From Mytilus californianus (lineage: Eukaryota; Mollusca; Bivalvia; Mytilida; Mytilidae), in assembly GCF_021869535.1 (NCBI RefSeq), contig NW_026262690.1, positions 64,178,995 to 64,242,994 of the forward strand: DNA of 64,000 nt, in the 5' to 3' direction. The notes beneath the pieces were generated by a model. That model did not search any database. It was not told the origin of the DNA and was given only the letters and a program-made list of their open reading frames with translations. A program made the position numbers and the translations under genes. This document shows, one piece after another, positions 45,785-56,129 of this stretch. Positions within the stretch are counted from its first letter, which is position 1. Each line of letters starts with the position of its first letter.

Positions 45785-46660
45785 ATAAATAGAACATACT
45801 TTGAAGACCATTTATGTTTTTACTAGGGTTATACATTGTTTTGCATTTAAAAATTTAAGAAATTGCTTGGATACCTTGTCAAAAATGATTTCCCGAAAAC
45901 AGAAGGAAGCAGATACTCTTATACACTCAACGCAATATAAATAAATTTGAACTTAAATTCTCTAAATTGATATATTTAAAAAAATGTTAACAGTAGGTTA
46001 GAAATAGTATTTATTCAAAGAAAAAAGAAAATCAGTTTGAGTTTCATATTCAGCTCTTTGGATATACATGCATTCATTAGATGATGAAATGATTTTTTTT
46101 ATAGATTTGTTTATGAAGTATTGAAAGTTCAAGATCGGGTTAAAAAGAGGCTTTACAACTGTGCCAAAAATCAATCAAAATACCAATTACTTTATATTTC
46201 ATCTTCACTCAGAATGTAAAATATATGTAATCCATAGAAAATAACTACTTAAACATTCAAATGGTGTCACATTTATGCAAATTTTGCCTCTTTAATTTTA
46301 ATTTTATTATACTTTGAGTGTTATGGTTCAAGTTGCAGGTCTAAGGACGCTGTTGTTATATGATGTCCATGGAGATATTATGACATCAAATTTTAACAGT
46401 GAATTAGGAAAAAAATTGGGAAGGTCAAATCAAGTTCAGATCTAATGATTGCATAAACAAGTATTGTACGCAATACTTTTAATTTAAATTAATTGATTGA
46501 GAAAAGAATGATATAGATCTCATTATTAACTATTATTTTCTATAGCCTGACTGTCTTGAACATATGTAATATTCTAATATTTAAAACTAATACGTACTTC
46601 AATCGACATTAGAGGTTATTACCACCGACTTATACATTATTTCCATCAAAAACAGAAATA
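45785..46660. other. Gene-free AT-rich stretch
   Basis: Nothing recognised. Confidence 0.4.
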
Positions 46661-46664
46661 TAAA

Positions 46665-46800
46665 ATTGAGAATGGAAATGAAGAATGTGTCAAAGAGATA
46701 ACAACCCGACCAAAGAGCAGAAAACAGTCCAAGGCCACTAATGGGTCTTCAACACAGCGAGAAAATCCCACTCGGAGGAGGGCTACAGCTGGCCTTTATA
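46665..46800 (-). repeat. Interspersed repeat F6, antisense fragment
   Basis: 'gagaatggaaatgaagaatg', 'acaacccgaccaaagagcag' and 'ctcggaggagggctacagct' mirror the sense copy at 47915-48055. Confidence 0.75.
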
Positions 46801-47223
46801 TCTGCTATACCTTTCATTTTGTTTAAACTTGTGGTATTTTAAATTTGATCATTGTTATTTTCTACATTGTTCTTGTAATTATAAAAAATACTTTTCTACT
46901 GATCTCGGTATTCGAGTTCTACACATTATATCGATTTGATGTCTTTGTGAATTTCCATAGTCCAAAATAAGAAATAAAAAACCTGGTATTTGATAGATTA
47001 AGAAGCTTGTCATTATGCCTATGTCCTAAGTAGAATAAACAACGTTTCATTTCATAGGCGAAAAAGAATAGACTTGTGCATTCCGACCTATGTTGTGAAA
47101 TTTAAAAACATCTTAAAACAAAGCCTCCTATGGTATGCCTTGTCGTGTACACATCCAAATTTTAAATTCTTAAACAACCCAAATTTTATTAAGGAACACA
47201 GAAATATATTCATCCGCAGGACA

Positions 47224-47251
47224 GGGTGGGGGTGGGGGTGGGGGTGGGGGG
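47224..47251 (+). repeat. (GGGGGT)n G tract with G-quadruplex pattern
   Basis: Five consecutive runs of three to six G, each separated by a single T. The pattern fits the rule for a stable intramolecular G-quadruplex on the + strand. It makes opposite-strand ORFs at 47074-47376 and 47088-47396 by chance. Confidence 0.85.
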
Positions 47252-47719
47252 TGAAACTGATGCACATGAGAAAACAGAAAAGCAATAAGGAAACGCTAAA
47301 AAAAACGAAGTCATTTTGTCTCTGGTGGATAGTTGTCTCAGTCTTTTTGTATAAAGAAGGGACATTTTTATTGTAAAAACCCAGTGATGATATCACTATT
47401 TCAAAATTGAAACTGTTTTTACATTTTTTTCTTAAAAAAAAACCCGTTTTCCTAAACTTATGTTATGTTCTTCTCGTATAATTTATGATGAAATGATACT
47501 AAACTACCAACGGGAGGGACTGTGCTTGACTTTCATATGATGAAGACATAATCTTTCGATCAGTTTAATTGAGGTCTGGAGCTGGCATGACATTAACTGA
47601 TAGTAGTCCTTTGCTTATTTATGTTGATCATGGTCATTTTGCTTAGTTTCTTCTGTTACCTATTCTAACATCGGACTCGGACTTCTTTTAATTTGAGTTT
47701 TACTGTGCGTATATATTGC

Positions 47720-48055
47720 TATTTATTTGTTTATTCCACAGTGGCTAGGGGTATAGGGGGAGGGTTGAGATCTCACAAAACATGTTTAACCCCGCCGCAT
47801 TTATGTCAGGAACCTATAGTCTTTGTTAGTCTTTCGTGTTTTTTAATTTTTGTTCATTTATATGTTTCGGAGTTTAGTGCGGCGTTCATTTTGCTGAACT
47901 AGTATACATTATTGTTTATGGACCAGCTGAAGCCCGCCTGCAGGTGCGGGATTTTCTCGCTGCGTTGAAAACCCATTTGTGGCCTTGGGCTGTTTTCTGC
48001 TCTTTGGTCGGGTTGTTGTCTCTTTGACACATTGCACGTTTCCATTCTCAATTCT
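47720..48055 (+). repeat. Interspersed repeat F6, sense copy
   Basis: 'acatgtttaaccccgccgca', 'gaccagctgaagcccgcctg', 'ttggtcgggttgttgtctct' and 'gcacgtttccattctcaatt'. It shares the 'gtttaaccccgcc' block with F2. Fragments are at 3875-3935 and 54355-54430. Confidence 0.75.
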
Positions 48056-48284
48056 ATTATCAAACCTCCCCGTGTGGTGCGAACAGTTTAAACAACAATT
48101 TTAGAAACTGGTTTAAAACCATTTACCATTCAAAAACAGAAACTAGTTTCACTGCATTAAATACGCCCACGGCGTATTGTAATAATAAATAAGATTGTGA
48201 GTTTTAAGCGTGGAAGAGCTATAAATATACAAAATAGCGTATCCAAGGCTGTACATTTCTTTCCATTTCATTTTTATAGAATAT

Positions 48285-48515
48285 TAAAAAATGAAAATAA
48301 CACTTTATAAATTTCGTGCGTTCGAAGTGCTTTTCTGGATTTACCTTCATCAGGAATGCTCAAAGACGAATATTGAAAGCCAAGGATGTACAAGACCCGA
48401 AACAGGAGAAGACCTATATAACCAAAAGGGACATAAATAGAATATATAGCCAAAACCATCCGAAAGGTCAACTTTGCCTGAGGGAGTTGAAACCTTAGTG
48501 TCTTTATCTTAAACA
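48285..48515 (-). repeat. Interspersed repeat F1, antisense copy
   Basis: 'gcgttcgaagtgcttttctg', 'gatttaccttcatcaggaat' and 'caactttgcctgagggagtt'. It lies 300 bp upstream of GTPase copy C. Confidence 0.75.
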
Positions 48516-48720
48516 ACTTAAAATTTTACGTAATTATTATAATTCATATATTCCATGTTTTAAGATATTTGTTAAAATTATTTTAAATACGTTTTTTTAA
48601 ACTGTTTACGTCTTGAAAGGCTTAAAATAAATAATTCAAAAGCATTTTTTGATGAAGAAGATTAATATTTTCACGGTAGCGATCAAATTCCCGTCGAAGG
48701 TCATTATGGGAGGATTAGTC

Positions 48721-48773
48721 TTTTCAAAGGTTGTGTGCTTAAGATGGATACTTTCATGTTCAGGGTATAAAAC
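48721..48773 (+). promoter_or_regulatory. Putative core promoter of GTPase copy C
   Basis: TTTTCAAAGGTTGT (48721-48734) is a one-base-longer form of the motif in copies A and B. A TATA-like TATAAAAC (48766-48773) follows at similar spacing, 59 bp before the ATG. 'ctttcatgttcagg' precedes the TATA box here instead of following it, so the module is rearranged or the match is partly chance. Confidence 0.5.
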
Positions 48774-48824
48774 TGTGATTGCGATTAAAAATGATCATTT
48801 GACGATCTGACTTATAGAAACAAC

Positions 48825-50291
48825 ATGCTAACACACGAGAACGATAAAACTGTAATGTGCCCTATTGTGGGAGATGGGATGGTAGGAAAGACTCAAATTT
48901 GTAAAACATTTGCAGGAAGTCAAACATCAGACGAATATACAGCTACAGTTTCCGATTTATACACTGTACCGACTTATATGCTGGGATCAGATTATATTAT
49001 CAAAATAGTAGACTCATCTGGCCAGGTTAGTGTTTAAACAAATTTAATAATGAAAAAAAAGTATGAACAAATTGCAGAATTCGTATTTTATCGGGAGATG
49101 GGCATGTAACCATAAAATAGTGTAAATTTTATAGTAAGCTTACTGTGGCCTATAATTGCTTACTACCACTTCAGTTTTACTCAGGTGAATAGTTTTCTCG
49201 TTGGCAATCATACCACATCTCCTCATTTTTATATTAGTTAAAGTAATGTTTAATGTTAATGCATAATGATTTTTTTCTTCTTATACTAGTATGTAAGATA
49301 TGTAAACGAATGCACGGGTCCGTCTTTTGTTTTCAAATGGAAAAAAAATGCGAAACAAATTAATGACAAATCATAAAGCGGCAAATTAAATTCATATTCA
49401 GGACGAGAACATGTTAATGTGATATAATTATTAATTAGATATAAGAAGATTTGGTATGAGTGCCAATGAGACAACTCTCCATCCAAGTCAAAATTTATAA
49501 AAGTAAACCATCATAGGTCAAAGTACGGTCTTCAACACGGAGCCTTGGCTCACACCGAACAGCAAGCTATACAGGGCCCCAAAAATTACTAGTGTAAAAC
49601 AATTCAAATGGGAAAACAAACGGTCTAATCTATATAAAAAACGAGAAACGAGAAACACTTATGAACCACATCAACAAACGACAACTACTGAACATCAGAT
49701 TCCTGCTTTGTATTAGACCGACACGCTGAGCCGGATTTTTAACGTGCTAGTTCATGAACGAGGTAACAGTCCACAGGAAGAAATGTTACCCTACCCGGAC
49801 ACATTATTCTGACTTCCTGCCAACCAGTCTTTGTTCTTACTCCTTAATGCCGAGTTCTCAGCGCAGAAGCAGCCAAAAAAATAGATTAAATAACTTATGG
49901 TGTATTTTGTTTGATTTTTCAGCATGACTATAAGGAGGTTAGAATAAAGTCCTACAAAGAAGCCAATGTATTTATTTTGTGTTATAGTGTATCCGACAGA
50001 GACTCCTTTGAAAATGTCAAGTCATTCTGGATTCCGGAAATAAGAAACATGTGCAAGAAAACGCCAGTGGTATTAGTTGGCACATACAAAGAAACAAGGG
50101 ACGAACATAACAGTGTATCTAAACAAGAAGGACTTGATCTTATGGAATCCCACAAATTTGATGCGTACATCGAATGTAGATCTGAAAACAAAGAAGAAGT
50201 AGACGAGTTATTCGAAGATATCTTGCTATCAGTTATAAAGTCTAAAAGAAGGCGTCGCTCGAGTCTTCTTCGCGCTCTCATTGGTAAATGA
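48825..50291 (+). CDS. Rho-like small GTPase without CAAX box, copy C (two exons)
   Basis: Exon 1 is 48825-49025 (donor CAG|GTTAGT) and exon 2 is 49923-50291 (acceptor TTTTTCAG|CAT). The phase-0 intron is 897 bp and carries two F2 repeat fragments in opposite orientation. The product is 189 aa. The P-loop GDGMVGKT (16-23) has the canonical Thr, G3 is DSSGQ (63-67), and FWIPEIR is present. G4 reads TYKE (121-124): Glu replaces the Asp that contacts the guanine base in Ras/Rho proteins. G5 reads CRS (152-154) instead of CSA. The tail KSKRRRRSSLLRALIGK has no Cys. It is more diverged from A and B than they are from each other. Guanine specificity or affinity may be weakened (inferred). No clear AATAAA was seen within 300 bp of the stop. 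Confidence 0.87.
49138..49530. repeat. Inverted pair of F2 ends in the intron of copy C
   Basis: A sense end (49138-49235, 'tctcgttggcaatcatacca') and an antisense end (49440-49720, 'agaagatttggtatgagtgc' then 'caatgagacaactctccatc') face each other about 200 bp apart. The outer part of the second copy continues to about 49720 with 'gtcaaagtacggtcttcaac' and 'gagccttggctcacaccgaa'. The matching ends could pair in the pre-mRNA. Confidence 0.7.
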
Positions 50292-50299
50292 ATAGACAA

Positions 50300-50880
50300 A
50301 GCGAATAACGTTGACTTTCAATCATCGCGGTTCGTTTTCAATCATTTAATTTTCAAATAGATCTATGCCATGAACGAATTCGTTTATTTTGAAACAAGAT
50401 AGATTTAAAGAAGGTAGAAAGTTTTATTTGCATATCGATTATTGGTAACGTTAATGTTTGAAGATGCTTGCCTATGCAACACAATGGTTGGAGAATGGTG
50501 GAAGAACAAACAAACAATAATTCAGCTTATATAAAATAATTAACCATCATGCATTTGCGGTCTATTATTTGTCATGCATTTGACATTAAAGGTAGTTTAA
50601 ATATCAATGCGAAACACAATATAATATTTAGCAAAATATATCACAAATTCAAATTTGTTATTTTTCAATCGTAGAATACTTTGTTTGTACTCTTCAACTA
50701 TGAAGAATGAATACAATTCGAATTTAGAGATGTTGTTTAGTACACTTGCAAGAAGATCACCATGGATTTTTCTGTTTAAACTAAAATATCCCACTAAAAA
50801 TAGATGACCACAGAATATTGTCGATGCAGATATGTGTTTATTTTGGAGGTTCTCAAAATGTTTATTTTTCAATGTTATCG
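50300..50880. other. 3' flank of copy C, no gene
   Basis: The ORF at 50597-50884 (-) has no recognisable domain. Nothing else is visible. Confidence 0.4.
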
Positions 50881-50885
50881 TCATT

Positions 50886-50912
50886 CCCCCCCCCCCCCCC
50901 CCCCCCCCCCCC
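50886..50912. repeat. 27-base poly-C run
   Basis: An uninterrupted C run, 0.6 kb after the stop of copy C. Confidence 0.95.
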
Positions 50913-51261
50913 TCTACTCATATCTTGACATTTGGCTGAAGCCATCAGTCTGATATGGGATCTAGGAATGATACCAGGGTCGATATGGAACATACCATGT
51001 TATAATATAGAAGTATTAATTCTACCTAATCAAAAGTTTATAACTGTATAATATTTAAGAGTTCCTGATAACGGTTGTTCCAGGTATAAGCGTAGAAGCC
51101 GCAGAAAATTCTGTTCATTTCATATTTATCTTAGTTTTACAAATATGACGTGTAAAGATTTAATTAAGCCAACAAAAAATACATTTAATCCAAGACAACG
51201 TTGAAAAAGAATTATGTATTTAAGTTTACAGATTAAAATTAATTTGGCCTTTCTTTTTATA

Positions 51262-51415
51262 TCTCTTCTTGTCATATAGCTTCTAATGTTTCTACGTGCT
51301 TTTACATCCCTGGCTTTCAAATGTTTAAGCTTGAGAGTTCCGGATGGAGGTAAACCAGAAAAGCGCTTCGGACGCACGGAAATTTTGAAGTGTTATTTCA
51401 TTTACAGATACAATC
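51262..51415 (+). repeat. Interspersed repeat F1, right half
   Basis: 'gtcatatagcttctaatgtt', 'gttccggatggaggtaaacc' and 'gaaaagcgcttcggacgcac' are the right half of F1. The ORFs at 51126-51377 and 51286-51480 cross it. Confidence 0.75.
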
Positions 51416-52702
51416 TTAATTTGATTTGTGTCTGTAGTCATATGAAGTCTGAATCAAAATTCGTCTGTATAATTTTATAAATAAAAAAGATGTTATCCTT
51501 ACATTCAGATTTTTTTATTGATGAATTTAAGAATAATGCGTATATCATCTTTTTCCCAGGGTAGAAATTAAGAACATCAGTGCAGCATACTTGTACTTGC
51601 GCATATCAATTGGCATTATAGAATCATTGAGCACAATACGTTATGAAAAAAACATGATGAATTTCGATTTTTCCCATTTGTATGATGTTTGCATACTAAA
51701 TTGTTTTTGCTTTTCAAGACAGTGATTTCTCTGAGGGCGCACTAATACTACCATAAAATTATTCAGCAGACTTAACAGTCAAAATTAACTTGTGTTATTA
51801 CTATGATAGCGTTACTTCCGTTATCACGAATATGTCAATCATTACCAAATGGATGAGGACATATTTTTAGTAATTCATGTTCTTTAAAAGCAGATACAGA
51901 CACAAATAAAAAAATCCTAATTCAAATAAAAAACAGTCAACACCATGGCAAAAAAAAACGACGAAAAAAAAAACTGCAAAAACAAAACACTACACAGATA
52001 GCTAACGATTGAACAACACAAACTTCACCAGCATTTTGGGTGAATTGGGCTGATCCGAAAGGGTAAGCAGTTGTTCTCCACATTTGGAAGCCGGCGTATT
52101 GTTCATACACGTAAACATCAGGTTACACACGTAAGCTTCATTAGGTAATGTCACAGGAAAAAGAGGACGGAATTGTGGAGAAGAAAAGTGTAACATATCC
52201 GTGGTCATCTGCGCACAGATATTTCATAACAATCAACCAAATCAGAATGGCTTCCGTTAAACATACGAAGGAATGATTTCAACTTAACCATTTAGACCCC
52301 TTGGTGCCATAGCTTCACTGAAACAAAAATCTATCAAGATATTCATTATACGAAACGCAAGCCCTGGAAAACCTATATCCACTGTGAGATAAATACACCA
52401 TATGCAGGCGGAACTGGAATGTTGCTACACAGGAATAAGTACACTATGGGAAAATTGAAATCATTTCTTTTGTCGTAAAATTTAGTTCTCAACCTACTTT
52501 TATTGTCAATCTATAGATGTAAGTCAAGATATGAGGCACATTTAATTGTTTCTGTGGTATCCTTTATTTCCCGTTCATTAAGATACATAGTCAGCACAGT
52601 CACCAAACTTTGTATTATGCAGAGAAAGTCATTTATAAAGCGGACAGTAAAATAAAAGGATAATGCCTTTTTTTTTCATTTCTCTTAGGAAGCGTGTGTA
52701 TG

Positions 52703-53288
52703 AAGGTTCATGTGGACCCTTTGGCTAAAATGGCTGCATTTTCACCTCAAAATTTACTCTGAGTACAGACAAACCTGCGCATCTGGAAAAGTTTTAAGGC
52801 ATAGCATGCCCTAGATAAATAAACTTCTAATGCATTGTATGTTTTAGAAAATTTAAAACTTAACTGGATTTAGCAGTGCACTTTTTTTCGTTCCTGCAGA
52901 AGATGATAAAATTAACAAACAGTTGAGTTTCACTTGATATGGTCCACTCAGGTACACAGTTTAAATCACCAATTATTGTCAGGTATCTATTGTCCATCTA
53001 TTGTCCATGTCAATCAAAACAGTTCACTTCAATTATTACCTGTGGGGAAGTTCTCAAACCACTTTCCCAACTTAGTTTATTTTGTCACCTTCTGGAGGAA
53101 TGAAAAAAAGTGCACTGCAAAATCCGGTTAAGTTTTTAATTTTCTAAAACATAAAATATATTTGAATTTTATTTATCTAGGGCATGCTATGCCTTAAAAC
53201 TTTTCCAGATGCACAGGTTTGTCTGTACTCAGAGTAAATTTTGAGGTGAAAATGCAGCCATTTTAGACGAAGGGTCCACATGAACCTT
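52703..53288. mobile_element. 586-bp foldback element with 198-bp inverted arms
   Basis: The left arm (52703-52900, starting 'aaggttcatgtggacccttt') and the right arm (53091-53288, ending 'gggtccacatgaacctt') are near-perfect reverse complements over their full 198 bp. The single-copy centre is 190 bp. It has no ORF of note; 52934-53131 is spurious. Comparison with the retroelement copy at about 1240 shows where it entered. The target duplication is unclear, at most 3 bp (AAG). This is a MITE or foldback type of element. Confidence 0.85.
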
Positions 53289-53370
53289 AAGTCTGCCTTT
53301 GAAAAAGGAACAAGTCGGCAAGTAGATGGATACAGTTGGTTGCCATTAGGATGTCGTTTTCTATTAAAAA

Positions 53371-53635
53371 GGGGCCTCAGTGGCCGAGTGGTCTAAGTAG
53401 TTACTACTGTAGTCACTAGCCAGTCAACACTGAGGTTGTGAGTTCGAACCCCGCTCGTGCGGGTGCACTCGACTCCAATCTTAATTGACTAGGATTGTCA
53501 GTTTTCCTATCGAAGCTCGGTGGTTTTCTCCGGGCACTCCGGCTTCCTTCACCAATACAAACTGGCCGCCACGAAATAGCCCAAAAGCGGTGCTTAAATG
53601 TGGCGTTAAAACACCAAAAATAAAAAAATAAAATA
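53371..53635 (+). mobile_element. tRNA-derived SINE (bivalve Meta-SINE type)
   Basis: The 5' part is tRNA-like with an RNA polymerase III A box (TGGCCGAGTGG, 53381-53391) and a B box (GAGTTCGAACC, about 53441-53451). Next comes a conserved body ('gctcggtggttttctccggg', 'cactccggcttccttcacca') and a 3' end 'gtggcgttaaaacaccaaaa' followed by an A-rich tail. It is flanked by a 9-bp target duplication TATTAAAAA (53362-53370 and 53636-53644). From memory, the body resembles the widespread bivalve SINE that ends in 'cgacgttaaaccc'; the exact family name is an inference. Confidence 0.85.
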
Positions 53636-53984
53636 TATTAAAAAACACACCAGGTGCAAACGTAACAAATATGTTGTCAATTAAAAAATACAAGATCTTG
53701 ATGGTTTAAGTTTCAGTGAACATTTTGTTCGTAACAGAGTGGTTTTCAAACAAAGTATGGTTTGTCACTTCCTAACAATTCACCAAAGATGAGTTTTTGT
53801 ATTTCGTCAATATATATTAAACATATAATAAAAAAATGACTAAAAAGCTAAAACAAGATATTTGTACCTGCGTTGGCCATTCTGCTTTATGAAGTAAAGT
53901 TAAATTAATTCTTTCAATCTAGATCTGTCTTGAAGTTTTTGGAAATTATTTAAAATTAAGGAATGTATCTCCCTCATGCAAAGC

Positions 53985-54125
53985 TCTGATTCCTTGCCCG
54001 GCTTTGGCTATACTTTTTTGTCTTTTTAATAAGCTTTGGATTTTCAAATATTTTAGCCTCGAGCATCACTGAAGAGACATTGATTGACGAAATGCGCATC
54101 TGATGCAAAAAATTGGTACTGTTTA
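53985..54125 (+). repeat. Interspersed repeat F5-like, sense fragment
   Basis: 'ggctttggctatactttttt', 'ggattttcaaatattttagc', 'gagcatcactgaagagacat' and 'cgaaatgcgcatctgatgc' form a typical end of this class. The ORF at 54103-54285 starts at its edge and has no motif. Confidence 0.55.
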
Positions 54126-54354
54126 TCTTATTAGACAGATGAATAATAGTGTAAAGAAAAAAGGAGAGTCAAACGTTTTTATACTTTTGCATAAGGAGAA
54201 GGACTCAGATTGTAAGCACATTGTTTCAAATTTCAAAAGGAACACAAAAGCGACCTACAGAAGTTTTCTTCCTTCTAAATTATGATCATTGGTATAAATG
54301 AGTTAAAACGTCCATTGAAAAATTTGAATATAATTATCAAATCTCATTAACAGA

Positions 54355-54430
54355 CTGACCCATTGGTGGCCTTGATATATTTCTGCTCTTTGGTCTTGAT
54401 ACATTCCCCATTTTCCATCCGCAATTCTAT
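54355..54430 (+). repeat. Interspersed repeat F6, tail fragment
   Basis: 'ggtggccttgatatatttct', 'gctctttggtcttgatacat' and 'catccgcaattctattt' match the end of the copy at 47720-48055. Confidence 0.65.
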
Positions 54431-54784
54431 TTGATCAATGAATTGTTGAGAGAAGATTTTAACTTCCATATAGGATAATGCATCGGACCACCTAATGAAA
54501 ATCTATAAAACATAAAACAAAAGGGAAGCGAATGGTTGAAAACGTAATCTGATATAAAAATATATTGATTTGACAAAAAGGATCACATATATTGAAGAAA
54601 TATAAAGTTTAAGAATATAAAATATAATGCAGCTATTCTCAGCTTGAATGCTTTCAACAGTACGGAAAAACGACACTATAGTAAGACCATAGTTGACCTT
54701 TGCTGCACTTTGCTGCACTTTTCAATCAACATGGAGGTCTGCACACAAAACAATTTTCATTTGTAATTTACAGTTTGTTCTAAT

Positions 54785-54935
54785 GTTGTGATGTTCACCA
54801 CTGTCCCAGGATCTGCTCATTGTTGACGATTTTAGGGTGATCTATAATTGGTACATCCACTTTATTTGGACTCCAATGTATAGATCTCATTGATAATCAT
54901 ACCACATCTCCTTATTTTTATATTAAAAGCATCAC
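54785..54935 (+). repeat. Interspersed repeat F2, 3' end
   Basis: 'caccactgtcccaggatctg', 'ggtacatccactttatttgg' and 'ctcattgataatcataccac' are the F2 end, internally deleted. Confidence 0.65.
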
Positions 54936-54939
54936 CAAT

Positions 54940-56030
54940 TAACTCGCTTAAAAAACCGAAAAACTGCATTTAATACGTTTTCTTTTAGTTCATGTACGGA
55001 TATAAATGAGTTTCTTCAATGCCTGTGAGTACAAAATGGTCATTTATCTTAATAAGACTGGCCAGAAGCTCGGTCAGTATATGAAGTTATATAAGTTGTT
55101 TACATGAAAGTTTGCATTTAAACTCCAAGGTCAGTTTTACTACTATACAAAGGTTTCATGCTGATTTCAACTTTTAAACCTTTAGTATTTGCTGATACAG
55201 GCGATTTAAGAGTGTGGGCAAAATGTAATTTATAATACAGTATATTGAACACAAAGAAATGGTATTAGATTTATAAGCTGTATAAATATTAATATAATTT
55301 CCAATGTCAAATATATAGTAATAACCATCTCCTACAAAGTACTATGTAGATAATTCTTTGCTTATTGAAAGTGTACTAGATACTTTTTTTGTTTTACTGG
55401 TTAGACTTGCTATCTTTATAATTATGTATTAAATTTAAGTTCAAACGGATTTAAGAAAAAAATACTTCAACTAATTGGATGCAACGTCTTTATTCTGATA
55501 TTCTCAGAAACGCACATTTCATGAACTGAATATATCAATTTTTTCCCGATTTCAAACTAATTTTTGCTTTTCCTTTACCGATCGAGGGAGTATGAGTATG
55601 TTGAGTATGATTATTGTAATTAAAATTTTCAAATATAGGAATTGTTACGTTTGAAATGCTTTCCAACGAGAATTCAGAATAAAAAAAAACTGGTGACAAT
55701 GAAAACACACGGTGCAATAAAACCACGGAGGTTTATTGACGAACCACTTACCAAACATAACCACTGGCAACATTATGAAATAAGGAAAATATTAACAAAT
55801 AATTGAGAGACAAGAATTATACGAAAGGTATTTTGTCAATTCGTTGTGTCCCTTTTCAAGGACAATGTCATACTAGCTTAATTTATCTATCAATAGTATT
55901 TTACACGCAAAATCGTTACAAAAATGTCACGTATATTCAGGTTTCATTTCTAAGTGATTGTCCCAAAAGACAAACAATTGACAAATCGTTTAAATAAATC
56001 AACAAGGTGACTTGATATCCTATCAGCCTT
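54940..56030. other. Gene-free AT-rich stretch
   Basis: The ORFs at 55535-55726 and 55803-55997 lack motifs. No repeat family recognised. Confidence 0.4.
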
Positions 56031-56035
56031 TTTCG

Positions 56036-56076
56036 TCGGTCGGTCGGTCGGTCGGTCGGTCGGTCGGTCGGTCGGT

Positions 56077-56125
<49 letters not shown>
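56036..56125. repeat. Compound microsatellite (TCGG)n(GA)n
   Basis: About 10 uninterrupted TCGG units (56036-56078) pass directly into about 24 GA units (56078-56125). Confidence 0.95.
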
Positions 56126-56128
<3 letters not shown>

Positions 56129-56129
56129 A

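Larger units (their letters stand above)
51905..53945 (-). pseudogene. Decayed second copy of the Penelope-like element, with nested insertions
   Basis: Three blocks align in order with the copy at 408-1937: 51905-52700 (to about 410-1240), 53289-53370 (to about 1245-1325) and 53640-53945 (to about 1325-1545). Anchors include 'tagatgtaagtcaagatatg', 'tggaatgttgctacacagga' and 'ctgcgttggccattctgctt'. The gaps are a foldback element and a SINE. A further 75 bp of AT-rich sequence interrupts near 53790-53865. No open RT frame survives. In the aligned region where copy one has its TAA codon, this copy also reads 'ttaaaaaa' on the + strand, so the change may be inherited. Confidence 0.7.

Noticed and set aside
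53371-53455. tRNA gene
   Set aside because: A and B boxes are present, but the sequence continues into a SINE body with an A-rich tail and a target duplication, so it is a SINE head.
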